Part shown: positions 25,600-34,263 of the stretch, piece after piece
Numbering within the stretch: the stretch's first letter is position 1
Layout of the letters: every line of letters begins with the position of its first letter
NCBI GenBank assembly: GCA_031422315.1
Contig: JANOQN010000074.1
Coordinates: 72,715-136,714, forward strand
Direction of reading: 5' to 3'
From: JANNYA01 sp031422315
Lineage (GTDB): Bacteria > Pseudomonadota > Gammaproteobacteria > Xanthomonadales > SZUA-5
Length of the DNA stretch: 64,000 nt
The notes under the pieces: model-generated
What the model was told of the DNA's origin: nothing
Databases searched by the model: none
Seen by the model: only the letters and a program-made list of their open reading frames with translations
Translations under genes and position numbers: made by a program

Positions 25600-26879
25600 G
25601 TGGGCACATTGATAAAAATTCATCGGGCGATTCAATGGGCCGATTTGATGCGGTGTTGACGGCCTACAAAAGCCGCCCTGGTGACAATTCCGAGCCGCCA
25701 AGCGAACTAGACGCGCGCATTTTAGCGCTGGCCGCATTGCCTGCACGCGTCCATTTGAGCACGGAAGCGCCAATGAATACTGCCAGCCGAAATCGACCGC
25801 GCCGCGCGCCGCGCTGGCTCAGCTGGGCAGCCGGCGCCGGTGCGCTTTTGCTCAGCGGCGGCGTGTTGCGCATCATGCTGCAAGATTCCCCCAATGCCAC
25901 GCGCATGCAAGAAAACGCCAAAGAAATCACCAGCGAAACTAACGCGCGGCAAGCCGATGCGGCGAATACGCTGCCTGATCCAGCGCCAATTTCCGGGCCG
26001 ATCGATGCGCCGGAATTACTTGAATTAGATGCGTTAGATCAGCGCGCCGCGCAACGCCGCGCTGACTTGCCTATTGCGGATGCCGTGCCAGCTGCACCCA
26101 TGCCGAGCGCAGAAATTGCGGCTGAATCAACCGCACTGTCTGCACCGGCAAGTAAAGCAACTTCGCCGCCAGAGATAAAATCAATACAGACCGAACCTTT
26201 ACTTGAACCTGCGAAGCCCGTTGGCCGCATCGCGCAAGCTATGCCTAACGCGCGTGCGGCTAGCCCCGCCGAGGATGGCGTTATTGAGCTAAATCGCCCA
26301 GTGCAAACTGCCGCGCCCGCTGAGGATAAACAAGCTCCAGCAGCGGTAGCGGATGTTGCCGCAGCACCCGCACCGCAAGCGTTTCCAGAAAGTTCGCGAA
26401 CAGCTTCAGAAGACACTCTTGATGCAGTTGTACAAACTAACGAGCCTATGGCTAAGGCCAAAGAATTCGAAACAAAATCCGACGACAAGCCTTATGCGGC
26501 GAAGCTAGCGCAGCCGATTGAAGAGTCTTTTGCAGCGGTCGATGCTGGCATCGCTGCCGATAAAGCCGCCGCTTTGAGTGAATCAGACGATGAATCGTTG
26601 GATTCCGTAGTCGTGTCTGGCTCACGCATTAGCAGATCTGAGATCGAAATTGCCGCGCCCGCAGTGGCGATTCCAGAAGCTACTGAGACGATGAAAAAAG
26701 CGCCGACCGCTGAAGAACTTGGGCGCGCGTTTGCCAAACTGCGCAAGCTCGAACGCGCGGGTGATCTTGAAGCGCTTAGACGCGCCATTGAAAATTTTCG
26801 CGCGGAGTTTCCAGCGAGCACCAAAATTCCAAAGGATTTGCGGGCGGTTTTTGAGGCGAATCCTGCGCCGGTAAAATAA
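25596..26879 (+). CDS. Single-span membrane protein coupled to ECF sigma factor (putative anti-sigma factor)
   Basis: A 427-residue protein with a cytoplasmic N-terminus of about 70 residues, one transmembrane helix (residues 74-92, WLSWAAGAGALLLSGGVLR), a long Ala/Pro/Glu-rich periplasmic linker and a helical C-terminus (EELGRAFAKLRKLERAGDLEALRRAI). The topology and the ATGA overlap with the sigma gene suggest an anti-sigma factor, but no zinc-binding HxxxCxxC motif is seen. Oddly, residues 335-353 read LDSVVVSGSRISRSEIEIA, very close to the N-terminal plug segment of TonB-dependent receptors, and an earlier EDTLDAVVQT (272-281) is a weaker echo. Function inferred from context only. Confidence 0.6.
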   Translation: MSGHIDKNSSGDSMGRFDAVLTAYKSRPGDNSEPPSELDARILALAALPARVHLSTEAPMNTASRNRPRRAPRWLSWAAGAGALLLSGGVLRIMLQDSPNATRMQENAKEITSETNARQADAANTLPDPAPISGPIDAPELLELDALDQRAAQRRADLPIADAVPAAPMPSAEIAAESTALSAPASKATSPPEIKSIQTEPLLEPAKPVGRIAQAMPNARAASPAEDGVIELNRPVQTAAPAEDKQAPAAVADVAAAPAPQAFPESSRTASEDTLDAVVQTNEPMAKAKEFETKSDDKPYAAKLAQPIEESFAAVDAGIAADKAAALSESDDESLDSVVVSGSRISRSEIEIAAPAVAIPEATETMKKAPTAEELGRAFAKLRKLERAGDLEALRRAIENFRAEFPASTKIPKDLRAVFEANPAPVK

Positions 26880-27138
26880 GTTGTGGAATGAGGTTAGACG
26901 CCACAGAAAGTCAAATCCGACATTGGCCAGAGTGCGCTGGCAAGTCCCAGCTGGTGGCTCCGCAATCTGCGTATGGCGGACATCCTGCTATCCATTCACT
27001 TGCTAACTTAATTGGCATTAGGGGCCAGGCAGCGCTGTCAGAATTCATCCGAACGCTGATTACAGTAGATCAGCACCGCTTCAGCAACCGAGGCATAGCG
27101 TGATCCAACTTAAGTTAGAGCAACTAAAGGTAATGACC

Positions 27139-28161
27139 ATGCGTGTAATGCTCATTTTAGTTTTATGTTGGTCAGCCATGTATGCCAACGCAACCAGCTA
27201 CCGGCGGCCTGATCGGCCAGCGACGCCCGCTGAGCAAATTGAACTGGCTCAGTATGATGAAGCGATGGCGGCTAGAATGCGCCGATTGGAAACGCGTATC
27301 GCGGCAGATGCTGAAGTTCAGCAGATGCTGGCATTCGTATTGCACGACGACGACAACGCCGATATCAGCAGCAGTGAATTTTCCGCCAGAGAGCAAGCGC
27401 GCTTTACGCTGGCCATGCGCGATGAACTGGCTGGGCTAATTTGGGCAAGCTACCAATACAATGATGTAGTCAGCAGCCCTATTCGGGCGGCAGAGCCTGA
27501 AAAATCAGACGCGATTAAGAAACTCAACCAGCTCATCACACGCTGGAGACCCACTGGCAGTTCCATTTGGGGAATGTTTGATGCCTTGCTGCATGAAAAT
27601 CCGATGGAGCAAAAACAGCTGCTATCGATAGCGCTGAAAAAGCCGCTGCACAGCGGCCTAACTAAACGCGCACGTGTTCTGGCGCTCCGCTATTTTGAAA
27701 TCTACTTTTCCGAACCGGAACCCGTTTTGCGCGAAGCGCTCACTGTGTATCGCCCTGACTATTCCTGGACGCAGCTCGCATTACTAGGAATGGGCGGCAT
27801 TGATTTGGAGGGTCTAGTAGCTTCGGATTTGTTAGAAGCATCTTGCGATCTTGAGAACCCAAGAGAAGCCTCCCTCAGCGCTAGCGATTGCCAGTCACTA
27901 TTCCGGCAAAGTCAATTGCTTAAGTTGATGATGCCGGAGGAGCTGCCCGCAGAACAATTCGAAGAGCCAGTTTTAAGCGCGTTTCTAGCAGATCAACAGT
28001 TGGTCGAACAAATCCAAACCACGCTGGACGAATGCGCTAACTCGCCCGCATTTGTACTGGTCATGCTGCGCGCAACCAGCTCAGCCGATTGGCGCGGTTA
28101 TCTGCGCAAGGTGGCTGGTAGCCCGTGTAAAGCGATAGCGCTTAAACTGCCACCTGCGTAA
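27139..28161 (+). CDS. Exported helical protein of unknown function
   Basis: A protein of about 340 residues with an N-terminal signal peptide (MRVMLILVLCWSAMYANATS) and a polar, mostly alpha-helical mature part with four cysteines in its second half. I do not recognise a family. The ATG at 27139 is chosen over 27133 and an upstream GTG at 27100 because an AAAGGT sequence lies at good spacing and the signal peptide starts there. It ends 20 bases before the LuxR-type gene and may be co-transcribed with it. Confidence 0.6.
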   Translation: MRVMLILVLCWSAMYANATSYRRPDRPATPAEQIELAQYDEAMAARMRRLETRIAADAEVQQMLAFVLHDDDNADISSSEFSAREQARFTLAMRDELAGLIWASYQYNDVVSSPIRAAEPEKSDAIKKLNQLITRWRPTGSSIWGMFDALLHENPMEQKQLLSIALKKPLHSGLTKRARVLALRYFEIYFSEPEPVLREALTVYRPDYSWTQLALLGMGGIDLEGLVASDLLEASCDLENPREASLSASDCQSLFRQSQLLKLMMPEELPAEQFEEPVLSAFLADQQLVEQIQTTLDECANSPAFVLVMLRATSSADWRGYLRKVAGSPCKAIALKLPPA

Positions 28162-28181
28162 TCTAATCCTAAGCACTAGCT

Positions 28182-28982
28182 ATGGCACCTGAGTCAATTT
28201 GGCAAACGGTTGAAACGCTGATGGCGGCTGAGTCTGCTGAGGCGCTGTTTAGCCTGATTTGCACGCGCGCAACAGAGATTGGTTTTGACAATGTCGGATT
28301 CGCGCTGCTTACCAATGCGCGGACAAAAGCGCTTGGCCTTAGCTCACTACTCGTACAGCACAGCTACCTAAATGACTGGGCAATGAGCTACCAGCGCTTG
28401 AAAAATGCCCAAGCCGCAGATTCGGATGCGCGCGTGCTGATGTCACTGCTAGATTTGCCTGCGTTGGCGTGGAACGTCCGAGGCCAGATAAGCTTACCGG
28501 CGCTAAAGCTACACATTCCAGAGGCCGACCGGCAAATTAGCTTGGCTAGTGCATTTGGCATTCGAGGCGGCTTAACTTTACCGATTAATGGCCGCAACAT
28601 TGCCTGGGGCTTTTTCACATTTTCCAGCGACAGCAATGTCGAGCTAGCGGCCATGGAGCAATGCATAGGTGAGTTACACATGCTAAGCAGCGTGGCTGCT
28701 GCGCGGATTATGAAAATCGCTTCGGTTGCAAAACATGCGTACCCCGATGCGCAACCGAAGCCGCTTGCTTTGGCAGCTGGTGACGTAATTTTAAGCACGC
28801 GTGAGGCAGAAGTGCTGCGTTGGTGCGCGGCCGGAAAAACCTCTTGGGAAATCGCCGAAATCCTGCATATCAGCGAGCGCACGGTGAATTTTCACTTGAG
28901 CAAAATTGCTGGTCGCTTTGGTGTAAAAGGCCGTTTGGCAGCCTGTGCAGTCGCCATTTCAAGCCGATTGATTGCGCTTTAG
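28182..28982 (+). CDS. LuxR-type regulator with autoinducer-binding domain (solo)
   Basis: A 266-residue transcription factor with an N-terminal acyl-homoserine-lactone-type binding domain and a C-terminal GerE/LuxR helix-turn-helix (residues 204-262: LSTREAEVLRWCAAGKTSWE then IAEILHISERTVNFHLSKI). Of the six ligand-pocket residues of the family, W-x3-Y is present (W66, Y70), as are a Trp (W97) and Gly (G129/130). The Asp-Pro pair is replaced by DSD (80-82), which may alter ligand choice. No luxI-type synthase is present in the window, so it is a LuxR solo here. A perfect 28-bp palindrome starts five bases after its stop codon, the natural candidate target. Confidence 0.85.
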   Translation: MAPESIWQTVETLMAAESAEALFSLICTRATEIGFDNVGFALLTNARTKALGLSSLLVQHSYLNDWAMSYQRLKNAQAADSDARVLMSLLDLPALAWNVRGQISLPALKLHIPEADRQISLASAFGIRGGLTLPINGRNIAWGFFTFSSDSNVELAAMEQCIGELHMLSSVAAARIMKIASVAKHAYPDAQPKPLALAAGDVILSTREAEVLRWCAAGKTSWEIAEILHISERTVNFHLSKIAGRFGVKGRLAACAVAISSRLIAL

Positions 28983-28986
28983 CACC

Positions 28987-29014
28987 GTGCAACTGTCAGA
29001 TCTGACAGTTGCAC
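28987..29014. promoter_or_regulatory. Perfect 28-bp palindrome, candidate lux box
   Basis: A gapless perfect palindrome with the 20-base centre AACTGTCAGATCTGACAGTT. It fits the general lux-box layout (CT-N12-AG, 20 bases, dyad symmetric) bound by LuxR-type regulators. It lies just after the LuxR-type gene and about 83 bases before the preferred start of the exported protein at 29097. A terminator is less likely because there is no loop and no T-run directly after it. Confidence 0.7.
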
Positions 29015-29096
29015 GCATTCTATTGCAGCGGTTAAGCTATTTTTGAAACAAAATATTCAGCCAAAGCGAAGTCGTATGCTTAACCAGGAAATGCGC

Positions 29097-30803
29097 ATGC
29101 CAAGAAAATTCTCAATCCAATTGCTCATGCTTGCCGCCTGCTACAGCGTCAGCACATCTGCCGCAGCGCCCAGCTGGCAAGTGGTGCTTACGCCAAGCTC
29201 TAACTTGATTACGCTGCCCGGTACGCCCGCGCCTGGCAGCTATGAAATCGCGCTGCCTGGTCCGGTCATTTCAGACAGCAATATCGGTAATTTGAACTTC
29301 GTTTTTCGACTAGCCAATGGCGATTACAATCTGTGGCGCGAGCTATCTGGCTCGTTACAACCTTACGCACAAGTCGGCATCGTTGGCAGCACTGGCCCTG
29401 GGCGCACGGGCGCAGAATCCGGCCACGTGTTTCGCCGATTAACCAATGCCAGCACCACCTACGTATTTAGCGATTCCAACGCACAAGACGCACGCGTGTT
29501 TACCGGATACGCCGGTGCTCCCGCCGCAACCTTAGACAATTCCCCGATTGGTGCGTGGATCTCAAGTGTTGCTGGCAACACCGAAATTGCCCGCTTTGAT
29601 ACCGATGGCGCACTAGGCCCTGCCTTAGGCGCAGGCTGGAGCTTCCAAAGTCTCGGTGGCCCGAATATCTTCGGCACGCTGCATGCGCTGCCGAATGGCG
29701 CAGTGCTGATGCAAGCCGGCGTGCGTTCGCCCACTCCGCCAAATTTGCCGTATGTCGCGCTGGTACGGCATCAGCCAGGCGTCGGTAATGTGGCCTGTAG
29801 CGTCACGCAGTCAACCAATCCTGCTTGGGCACCCGGCGTTTTAGGAGTCGATTTTTTCGAGTCGATTCGCTATGCCAGCTCCAGCCCGCGCGGTGAGATT
29901 TACGCGGCCGGTAACATCGCAAGAATGACACCGATCGCGGTTCGCAACGGCATTTGGCAATTTTGCGCAGGTGCGCCGCAGGTTAAAGTCATCAGCGAAA
30001 ACACTGGCGCGCTCGGGCCAAATATTCCCGGCAGCGCAAATGCCGTGTTTACTTCGGTGCTTCCTAATATCGCACCTTCAAGTGCCGGATCGTTTTACTT
30101 TACCGGCAAGAGTGAAAACACCGCGCCAACCTTCAAAGGCATTTTTCATCACAGCCTTGGCAGCAATCAGCCCGTTTTATTGAACGGCGTTGAAGGCGCG
30201 TTTGGCCCGCAAGTTGCGGGCTTTGTGTTTGACACCATCTTGGAATACGACCCGATTGCGGCAGGCCCGTTCGGTGTGGTGCGCGCGACGATTCGCCCGA
30301 CCTCTGGCAGTACATCCACCACTGGGCTTTGGCGCTTGCGCGCTAATGGCGGTTCGGAACCTGTGGCGATTATTGGCAATACCGGCGCGTTTGCACCCGC
30401 GCCAGGGCGCGTGTGGCGTGATCTTGATCTGTTCAACATTTTCGAAAATGGCGACGTCATTGTCCAGGCCGCCACCACCAATCCACCGGATTTGTTAGAC
30501 ACTGTGAGTGTGTGGCGCATTCGCCCAGGCCGCGCGCCGGAAGAAATTTTGAAAAAAGGCGATTTAGTGCGCACACCCACCGCCGCTGGCATCGTATTGC
30601 GCGCGGTTCGCTTTATTGACCGCCCAGGCGGAGGCTCAGCGGCGATTCGTGAATACGGCGGCGATGATTCTTGGATAGGCGCCAGCGGCACGGCGTTAGT
30701 GAAAGTAGAAATCGAACCTATGGAAAACTTCTCTTTCAGAGCGCCGTGGGTGCGTGCGCAAGTCACCGATTTGGATGTAATTTTGCAGGATGGGTTTGAG
30801 TAG
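29097..30803 (+). CDS. Large exported repeat protein ending in DGFE
   Basis: An exported protein of about 568 residues. The start ATG at 29097 has an AGGA site seven bases upstream and gives a signal peptide (PRKFSIQLLMLAACYSVSTS, then AAA). The mature part is beta-rich with repeated segments of the type 'V.I.GNTGA.GP..G..F..L' (for example VISENTGALGPNIPG, IIGNTGAFAPAPGRVW, GIVGSTGPGRTGAESGHVF), which suggests a beta-propeller of blades. It ends ILQDGFE; a terminal DGFE is a tail seen in many secreted proteins of Lysobacterales. Function unknown. The palindrome upstream suggests control by the LuxR-type regulator. Convergent with the next gene. Confidence 0.65.
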   Translation: MPRKFSIQLLMLAACYSVSTSAAAPSWQVVLTPSSNLITLPGTPAPGSYEIALPGPVISDSNIGNLNFVFRLANGDYNLWRELSGSLQPYAQVGIVGSTGPGRTGAESGHVFRRLTNASTTYVFSDSNAQDARVFTGYAGAPAATLDNSPIGAWISSVAGNTEIARFDTDGALGPALGAGWSFQSLGGPNIFGTLHALPNGAVLMQAGVRSPTPPNLPYVALVRHQPGVGNVACSVTQSTNPAWAPGVLGVDFFESIRYASSSPRGEIYAAGNIARMTPIAVRNGIWQFCAGAPQVKVISENTGALGPNIPGSANAVFTSVLPNIAPSSAGSFYFTGKSENTAPTFKGIFHHSLGSNQPVLLNGVEGAFGPQVAGFVFDTILEYDPIAAGPFGVVRATIRPTSGSTSTTGLWRLRANGGSEPVAIIGNTGAFAPAPGRVWRDLDLFNIFENGDVIVQAATTNPPDLLDTVSVWRIRPGRAPEEILKKGDLVRTPTAAGIVLRAVRFIDRPGGGSAAIREYGGDDSWIGASGTALVKVEIEPMENFSFRAPWVRAQVTDLDVILQDGFE

Positions 30804-30847
30804 CGCGCAGGTTTTACTCGCTAGCTCTATCAAAGAGTAATTGGTTA

Positions 30848-31963
30848 TTACGGCTCAACCCTAAACAAACTCAAAGCCTTACCCGAGCTGTCTTTACCCC
30901 GCAACCTGGTATGACCGACTTGATCAAACACCGCGACTTGTAAATTGCCGCGCAACAATACGCAGGCCGACGGCAGTGAGCGCGAAGTGCGCAAATCGAC
31001 GGTGCAGTTCAATTTGAATTCGCCCGATTCGAAGCGCAATACCGTGTTGGCGCCTGAAGCACCGCTCTTAAAATTTAGCTGCTGAGTATCGGTGCCTGCT
31101 GCTACTTCGGAAGCCAATATCCAATCGCCTACAAATGCATCGGCGCGCGCACCGTAGCCATAGTTAAAGCGCGAAATAGAGATGGGCATAATCTTTAGCG
31201 GCGAAAGCAAACCTTCATCACTGGGCTGGGTGATCCATACCGTCGCGCGGCTCGGAGATAAAAATTCCATCGCGACATGGCCAATCGGGTCAATCGCCGC
31301 CGGTGCCTTGTATGCACCAAACAGCGGCTGCCCGCCGGTGACGGCATAAAGCTGTGCGCTTAATGCATTGCCTTCTTGCTTGCCGGAGGAAAAATACCAC
31401 TGCGGCATACCTTTGTCGTCATAGAAACTGGGCTGTACGACTACGCTTTCACCTTGGCGCTCGATATTAAAGCCGACCCCGCTGCCGCTGGTTGCAAATT
31501 CACCGCCTAGCTCAAAATTCCAATTGCCCGGTTCCGGCGCAATATCTGTACTTCCTAATTTGCGCACCGGCACCAGCGCAAAGGCCAGCGGCAACGTGCT
31601 TTCAGCGCCAGATTCACTGATTACAAGCCTATTGACAAAAACCTTATATACGCCAGCTTGTGCACGCTCTGCGCCGGTAAACACTGTGAGCGGCTGGCGA
31701 AATGGGGTTAACACCTGCGTACAAATCCGTTCGCGATTTTGCCGCACGGTAATGGTAATTTTATCGCCTGATACTACTGGCGCATCGGCCGCTATCCCGC
31801 AGCCATCAGGAGCCGTGCCCGCGAACATTAGCGTGAACGTTTCACCCTCACTGACCACTGACGGCGTAGCGGTAATGCTCGGCAAATTGTTCTCGACTCC
31901 GAACGCTACTGTGCTTGAAGCGATTGTTAAAACCGAAACCAAAGTAGATGTAACTCGTTTCAT
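30848..31963 (-). CDS. Exported protein with Ig-like N-terminal domain, unknown function
   Basis: A 371-residue exported protein. The start at 31963 is chosen because it gives a signal peptide (MKRVTSTLVSVLTIASSTVAFG); an in-frame ATG at 32041 would put 26 residues before it. Residues after the signal form an immunoglobulin-like domain (PSITATPSVVSEGETFTLMF), followed by a beta-rich region that begins EPGNWNFELGGEF and includes 'GMPQWYFSSGKQEGNALSAQLYAVTGGQPLFGAY', a pattern I have seen in secreted proteins of this bacterial group. No catalytic motif. It is convergent with the DGFE protein and divergent from the isocitrate dehydrogenase gene. Confidence 0.6.
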   Translation of the reverse strand: MKRVTSTLVSVLTIASSTVAFGVENNLPSITATPSVVSEGETFTLMFAGTAPDGCGIAADAPVVSGDKITITVRQNRERICTQVLTPFRQPLTVFTGAERAQAGVYKVFVNRLVISESGAESTLPLAFALVPVRKLGSTDIAPEPGNWNFELGGEFATSGSGVGFNIERQGESVVVQPSFYDDKGMPQWYFSSGKQEGNALSAQLYAVTGGQPLFGAYKAPAAIDPIGHVAMEFLSPSRATVWITQPSDEGLLSPLKIMPISISRFNYGYGARADAFVGDWILASEVAAGTDTQQLNFKSGASGANTVLRFESGEFKLNCTVDLRTSRSLPSACVLLRGNLQVAVFDQVGHTRLRGKDSSGKALSLFRVEP

Positions 31964-32152
31964 AAACAGATTCCTAAATTCTGGCACCGACACGGTCAAG
32001 TAGGCTTGCAAGGCGAAACCGGGTTGACTACCGTTCGGCATTCGAATGATGCCAACCTTGAGCGCGCTATATGTTAGGTGGAAGCCTAACGACCTGAGCG
32101 GTTTGTGTCAAACAACCCAATATCAGACTTATTCAACTCAAAAGAGTAAAAA

Positions 32153-33154
32153 ATGACAACTATTTGTGTAATTCGCGGCGATGGCATCGGCCCAGAGATC
32201 ACCGACGCTACTTTACGGGTGCTCGATGCGCTCAAATGCGGCTTGAAATATGAGTTTGCTTTGGCCGGTTTGGCCGCACACAAAGAAACCGGTGAGCTAT
32301 TGCCGCAAGCTACGCTCGATCTAATTCAAAAGCACCACAATGCCCTGAAAGGCCCGCTCACGACCCCTATTGGCGAGGGCTTTTCCTCCATCAATGTTGA
32401 GCTGCGCAAGCGATTTGATTTGTACGCCAATATTCGCCCCGCGCTATCGTTCCCGAATACCAAATCGCGTTATGAAAACATCGACCTGCTGACGGTGCGG
32501 GAAAATACCGAAGGCGCCTATCGCAGCGAAGGCCAAACGCTGAGCGCCGATGGGGAAACCGCCAGTTCGCAAATTCAAGTCAGCAAACGCGGCTGCACCC
32601 GCATTGCGCGCTATGCGTTCGAGTTAGCCAAACGCACCGGCCGCAAAAAAGTGACCATCGTGCACAAGGCGAACATCTTAAAAACCACCTCCGGCTTATT
32701 TTTGAAAACCGCACACGCGGTAGCGGCGGAATACTCGGATATCGAATGCAATGACATGATTGTCGATAACGCTTGCATGCAGCTGGTCATGAATCCGCAT
32801 CAGTTTGATGTGATCGTCACTACCAATTTGTTCGGCGATATTCTTTCGGATTTATGCGCGGGGTTAGTGGGCGGTTTGGGGCTAGCACCTGGAGCCAATA
32901 TCGGCACTGACGGCGCTATTTTCGAAGCCGTACACGGCACTGCGCCGGATATTGCCGGCAAAGGCATTGCCAACCCAAGTGCGCTATTGCTGGGCGCGGC
33001 GCAAATGCTGGATCACTTGGCCATGCCCGAGCAGGCGGAACGCATCCGCGTTGCGATTCGCAGCACGCTGGCGGCGAAAGATCGGCTCACGGGTGATTTA
33101 GGCGGCTCGGCCAACACCGAGCAGTTTACCGATGCGCTCATTAGTCGGATTTAA
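32153..33154 (+). CDS. icd: NAD-type isocitrate dehydrogenase (isocitrate/isopropylmalate dehydrogenase family)
   Basis: A 333-residue beta-decarboxylating dehydrogenase, expected to convert isocitrate to 2-oxoglutarate with NAD+ in the TCA cycle. Motifs: VIRGDGIGPEI (6-16), GPLTTPIGEGFSSINVELRKRFDLYANIRP with the Ser and Arg residues that bind substrate, LTVRENTEGAY, HKANILKTTSG, and the Asp cluster TNLFGDILSDLCAGLVGGLGL, followed by EAVHGTAPDIAGKGIANP. The 'SSINVELRK' loop distinguishes it from LeuB, which is encoded separately at 54321-55379. The short NAD form is common in Xanthomonadales. Substrate isocitrate is likely; homoisocitrate or another beta-hydroxy acid cannot be fully excluded. 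Confidence 0.83.
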   Translation: MTTICVIRGDGIGPEITDATLRVLDALKCGLKYEFALAGLAAHKETGELLPQATLDLIQKHHNALKGPLTTPIGEGFSSINVELRKRFDLYANIRPALSFPNTKSRYENIDLLTVRENTEGAYRSEGQTLSADGETASSQIQVSKRGCTRIARYAFELAKRTGRKKVTIVHKANILKTTSGLFLKTAHAVAAEYSDIECNDMIVDNACMQLVMNPHQFDVIVTTNLFGDILSDLCAGLVGGLGLAPGANIGTDGAIFEAVHGTAPDIAGKGIANPSALLLGAAQMLDHLAMPEQAERIRVAIRSTLAAKDRLTGDLGGSANTEQFTDALISRI

Positions 33155-33166
33155 GCCGGAACGCTC

Positions 33167-34102
33167 ATGACGCTTGCGCTCGTGCATCCGCAAATCCGTG
33201 CTAATGCCGACGCGATTGCAGTTGAATTTGCTAGCGCTCAGCCCTACAGGCATGTCGAACTGGAAGATTTCTTCACGCCCGAATTTGCCCATGCGCTGCT
33301 CGCTCAGTTCCCAGTATTTGACACCAAGCGCGCGCTTAACGAGGCAGGATTGCTTGGCAATAAAGCGGTTGTGGAACAAATCCGCGGCATAGGCGCGCAG
33401 TACACTGCGCTGGATGATTTGGTCAAATCAGAAGCGTTTTTAGCACTGGTTAGCAAGCTTACCGGTATTCCGGACTTGCTATATGACCCGTATTACTTTG
33501 GCGGCGGCACGCATGAAAATCGGCATGGGCAAGATCTTGATCCGCATATTGATTTCAATCGTCATCCGGTGGAAAGTTGGCACCGACGGCTAAACCTGAT
33601 TGTGTATCTAAATCCCGAATGGCAAGCCGACTGGGGCGGCAATCTAGAGATTCATTCCGATCCGCACGCACCTGGCAATCAGATCAAACACATCACGCCC
33701 AGCTTCAATCGCTGTGTGATTTTTGAGACCAATGAAATATCTTGGCACGGCTTTGATCGCATTGACTTGCCCGCAGCGCACGCCGATAAAAGTCGCAAGT
33801 CAATTGCGCTGTATTTCTACACTAAAACCCGGCCGATTGAGGAACTCGGAGACACGCACTCGACAATTTATGTGGATCGGCCGCTATCTGCGCACTTATG
33901 CGCTGGGCATCAGTTAGATGCGCAAGATATGCAGGTTTTAAACGTGGCTATTGCGCGGCGCGATCAGCACATCCAGCGTTTGTACCGAGACGTCACCGGT
34001 GTGCAAAAACAGCTTGAGCAAGCGAATTTAGCGCTCAAGCGCGGAGCGTTGGGGCGCTTGATTTACTTTGTTCGGAGGCTGTTGCAGCGATTGCGGCGCT
34101 GA
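33167..34102 (+). CDS. 2-oxoglutarate/Fe(II)-dependent oxygenase, prolyl-hydroxylase type
   Basis: A 311-residue member of the Fe(II)/2OG dioxygenases. The iron triad is visible as His127-x-Asp129 (LDPHIDFNRHP) and His194 (ISWHGF), with Arg210/Lys211 (SRKSIALYFYTK) to hold 2-oxoglutarate; the strands RRLNLIVYLNPEW and WGGNLEIHSD between them are typical of the P4H subfamily. The C-terminal 60 residues are basic and helical. Substrate unknown. It starts 12 bases after the isocitrate dehydrogenase stop. The pairing with the enzyme that makes 2-oxoglutarate is noticeable but may be chance. Confidence 0.8.
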   Translation: MTLALVHPQIRANADAIAVEFASAQPYRHVELEDFFTPEFAHALLAQFPVFDTKRALNEAGLLGNKAVVEQIRGIGAQYTALDDLVKSEAFLALVSKLTGIPDLLYDPYYFGGGTHENRHGQDLDPHIDFNRHPVESWHRRLNLIVYLNPEWQADWGGNLEIHSDPHAPGNQIKHITPSFNRCVIFETNEISWHGFDRIDLPAAHADKSRKSIALYFYTKTRPIEELGDTHSTIYVDRPLSAHLCAGHQLDAQDMQVLNVAIARRDQHIQRLYRDVTGVQKQLEQANLALKRGALGRLIYFVRRLLQRLRR

Positions 34103-34193
34103 GTGAAGTTGTCCCGTCGGGCTCGGTTTATGGCTCGTTTGACCAAGCTCTGCGTGTGGCTTCACTACCGTTTGGGTTAATAAGCTCCCAAAA

Positions 34194-34215
34194 TTTGTTT
34201 GCCTTGGCAAATGAG
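34194..34215. repeat. Interspersed palindromic repeat, copy C (intergenic)
   Basis: Contains the 19-base core GTTTGCCTTGGCAAATGAG, identical to copy B inside vapC at 15553-15574. It lies in the 160-base gap between the 2OG oxygenase and nucleotidyltransferase genes. Imperfect dyad symmetry would allow a small hairpin. Confidence 0.7.
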
Positions 34216-34263
34216 CCATTAGGGTAACTTAAACTTCATTAAATATTTCTGTAGTATAAGTTC

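Noticed and set aside
26039..26824. Minus-strand frames opposite the putative anti-sigma gene
   Set aside because: Low-complexity Ala/Ser translation mirrors the Ala/Pro-rich linker on the plus strand.
26888..27103. 71-codon open frame between the putative anti-sigma gene and the next gene
   Set aside because: No ribosome-binding site, no domain and protein-like features; it lies in a normal intergenic gap.
28987..29014. Palindrome as transcription terminator of the LuxR-type gene
   Set aside because: Gapless symmetry leaves no natural loop and no T-run follows directly; the fit to a lux box is better, though a dual role is possible.
32153..33154. Second leuB copy
   Set aside because: The substrate loop SSINVELRKRFDLYANIRP fits isocitrate dehydrogenase, and a bona fide leuB is in the leu operon.
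34120..34150. Further copy of the palindromic repeat (CTCGTTTGACCAAGC...)
   Set aside because: Only the first half resembles the repeat; too weak to count as a copy.
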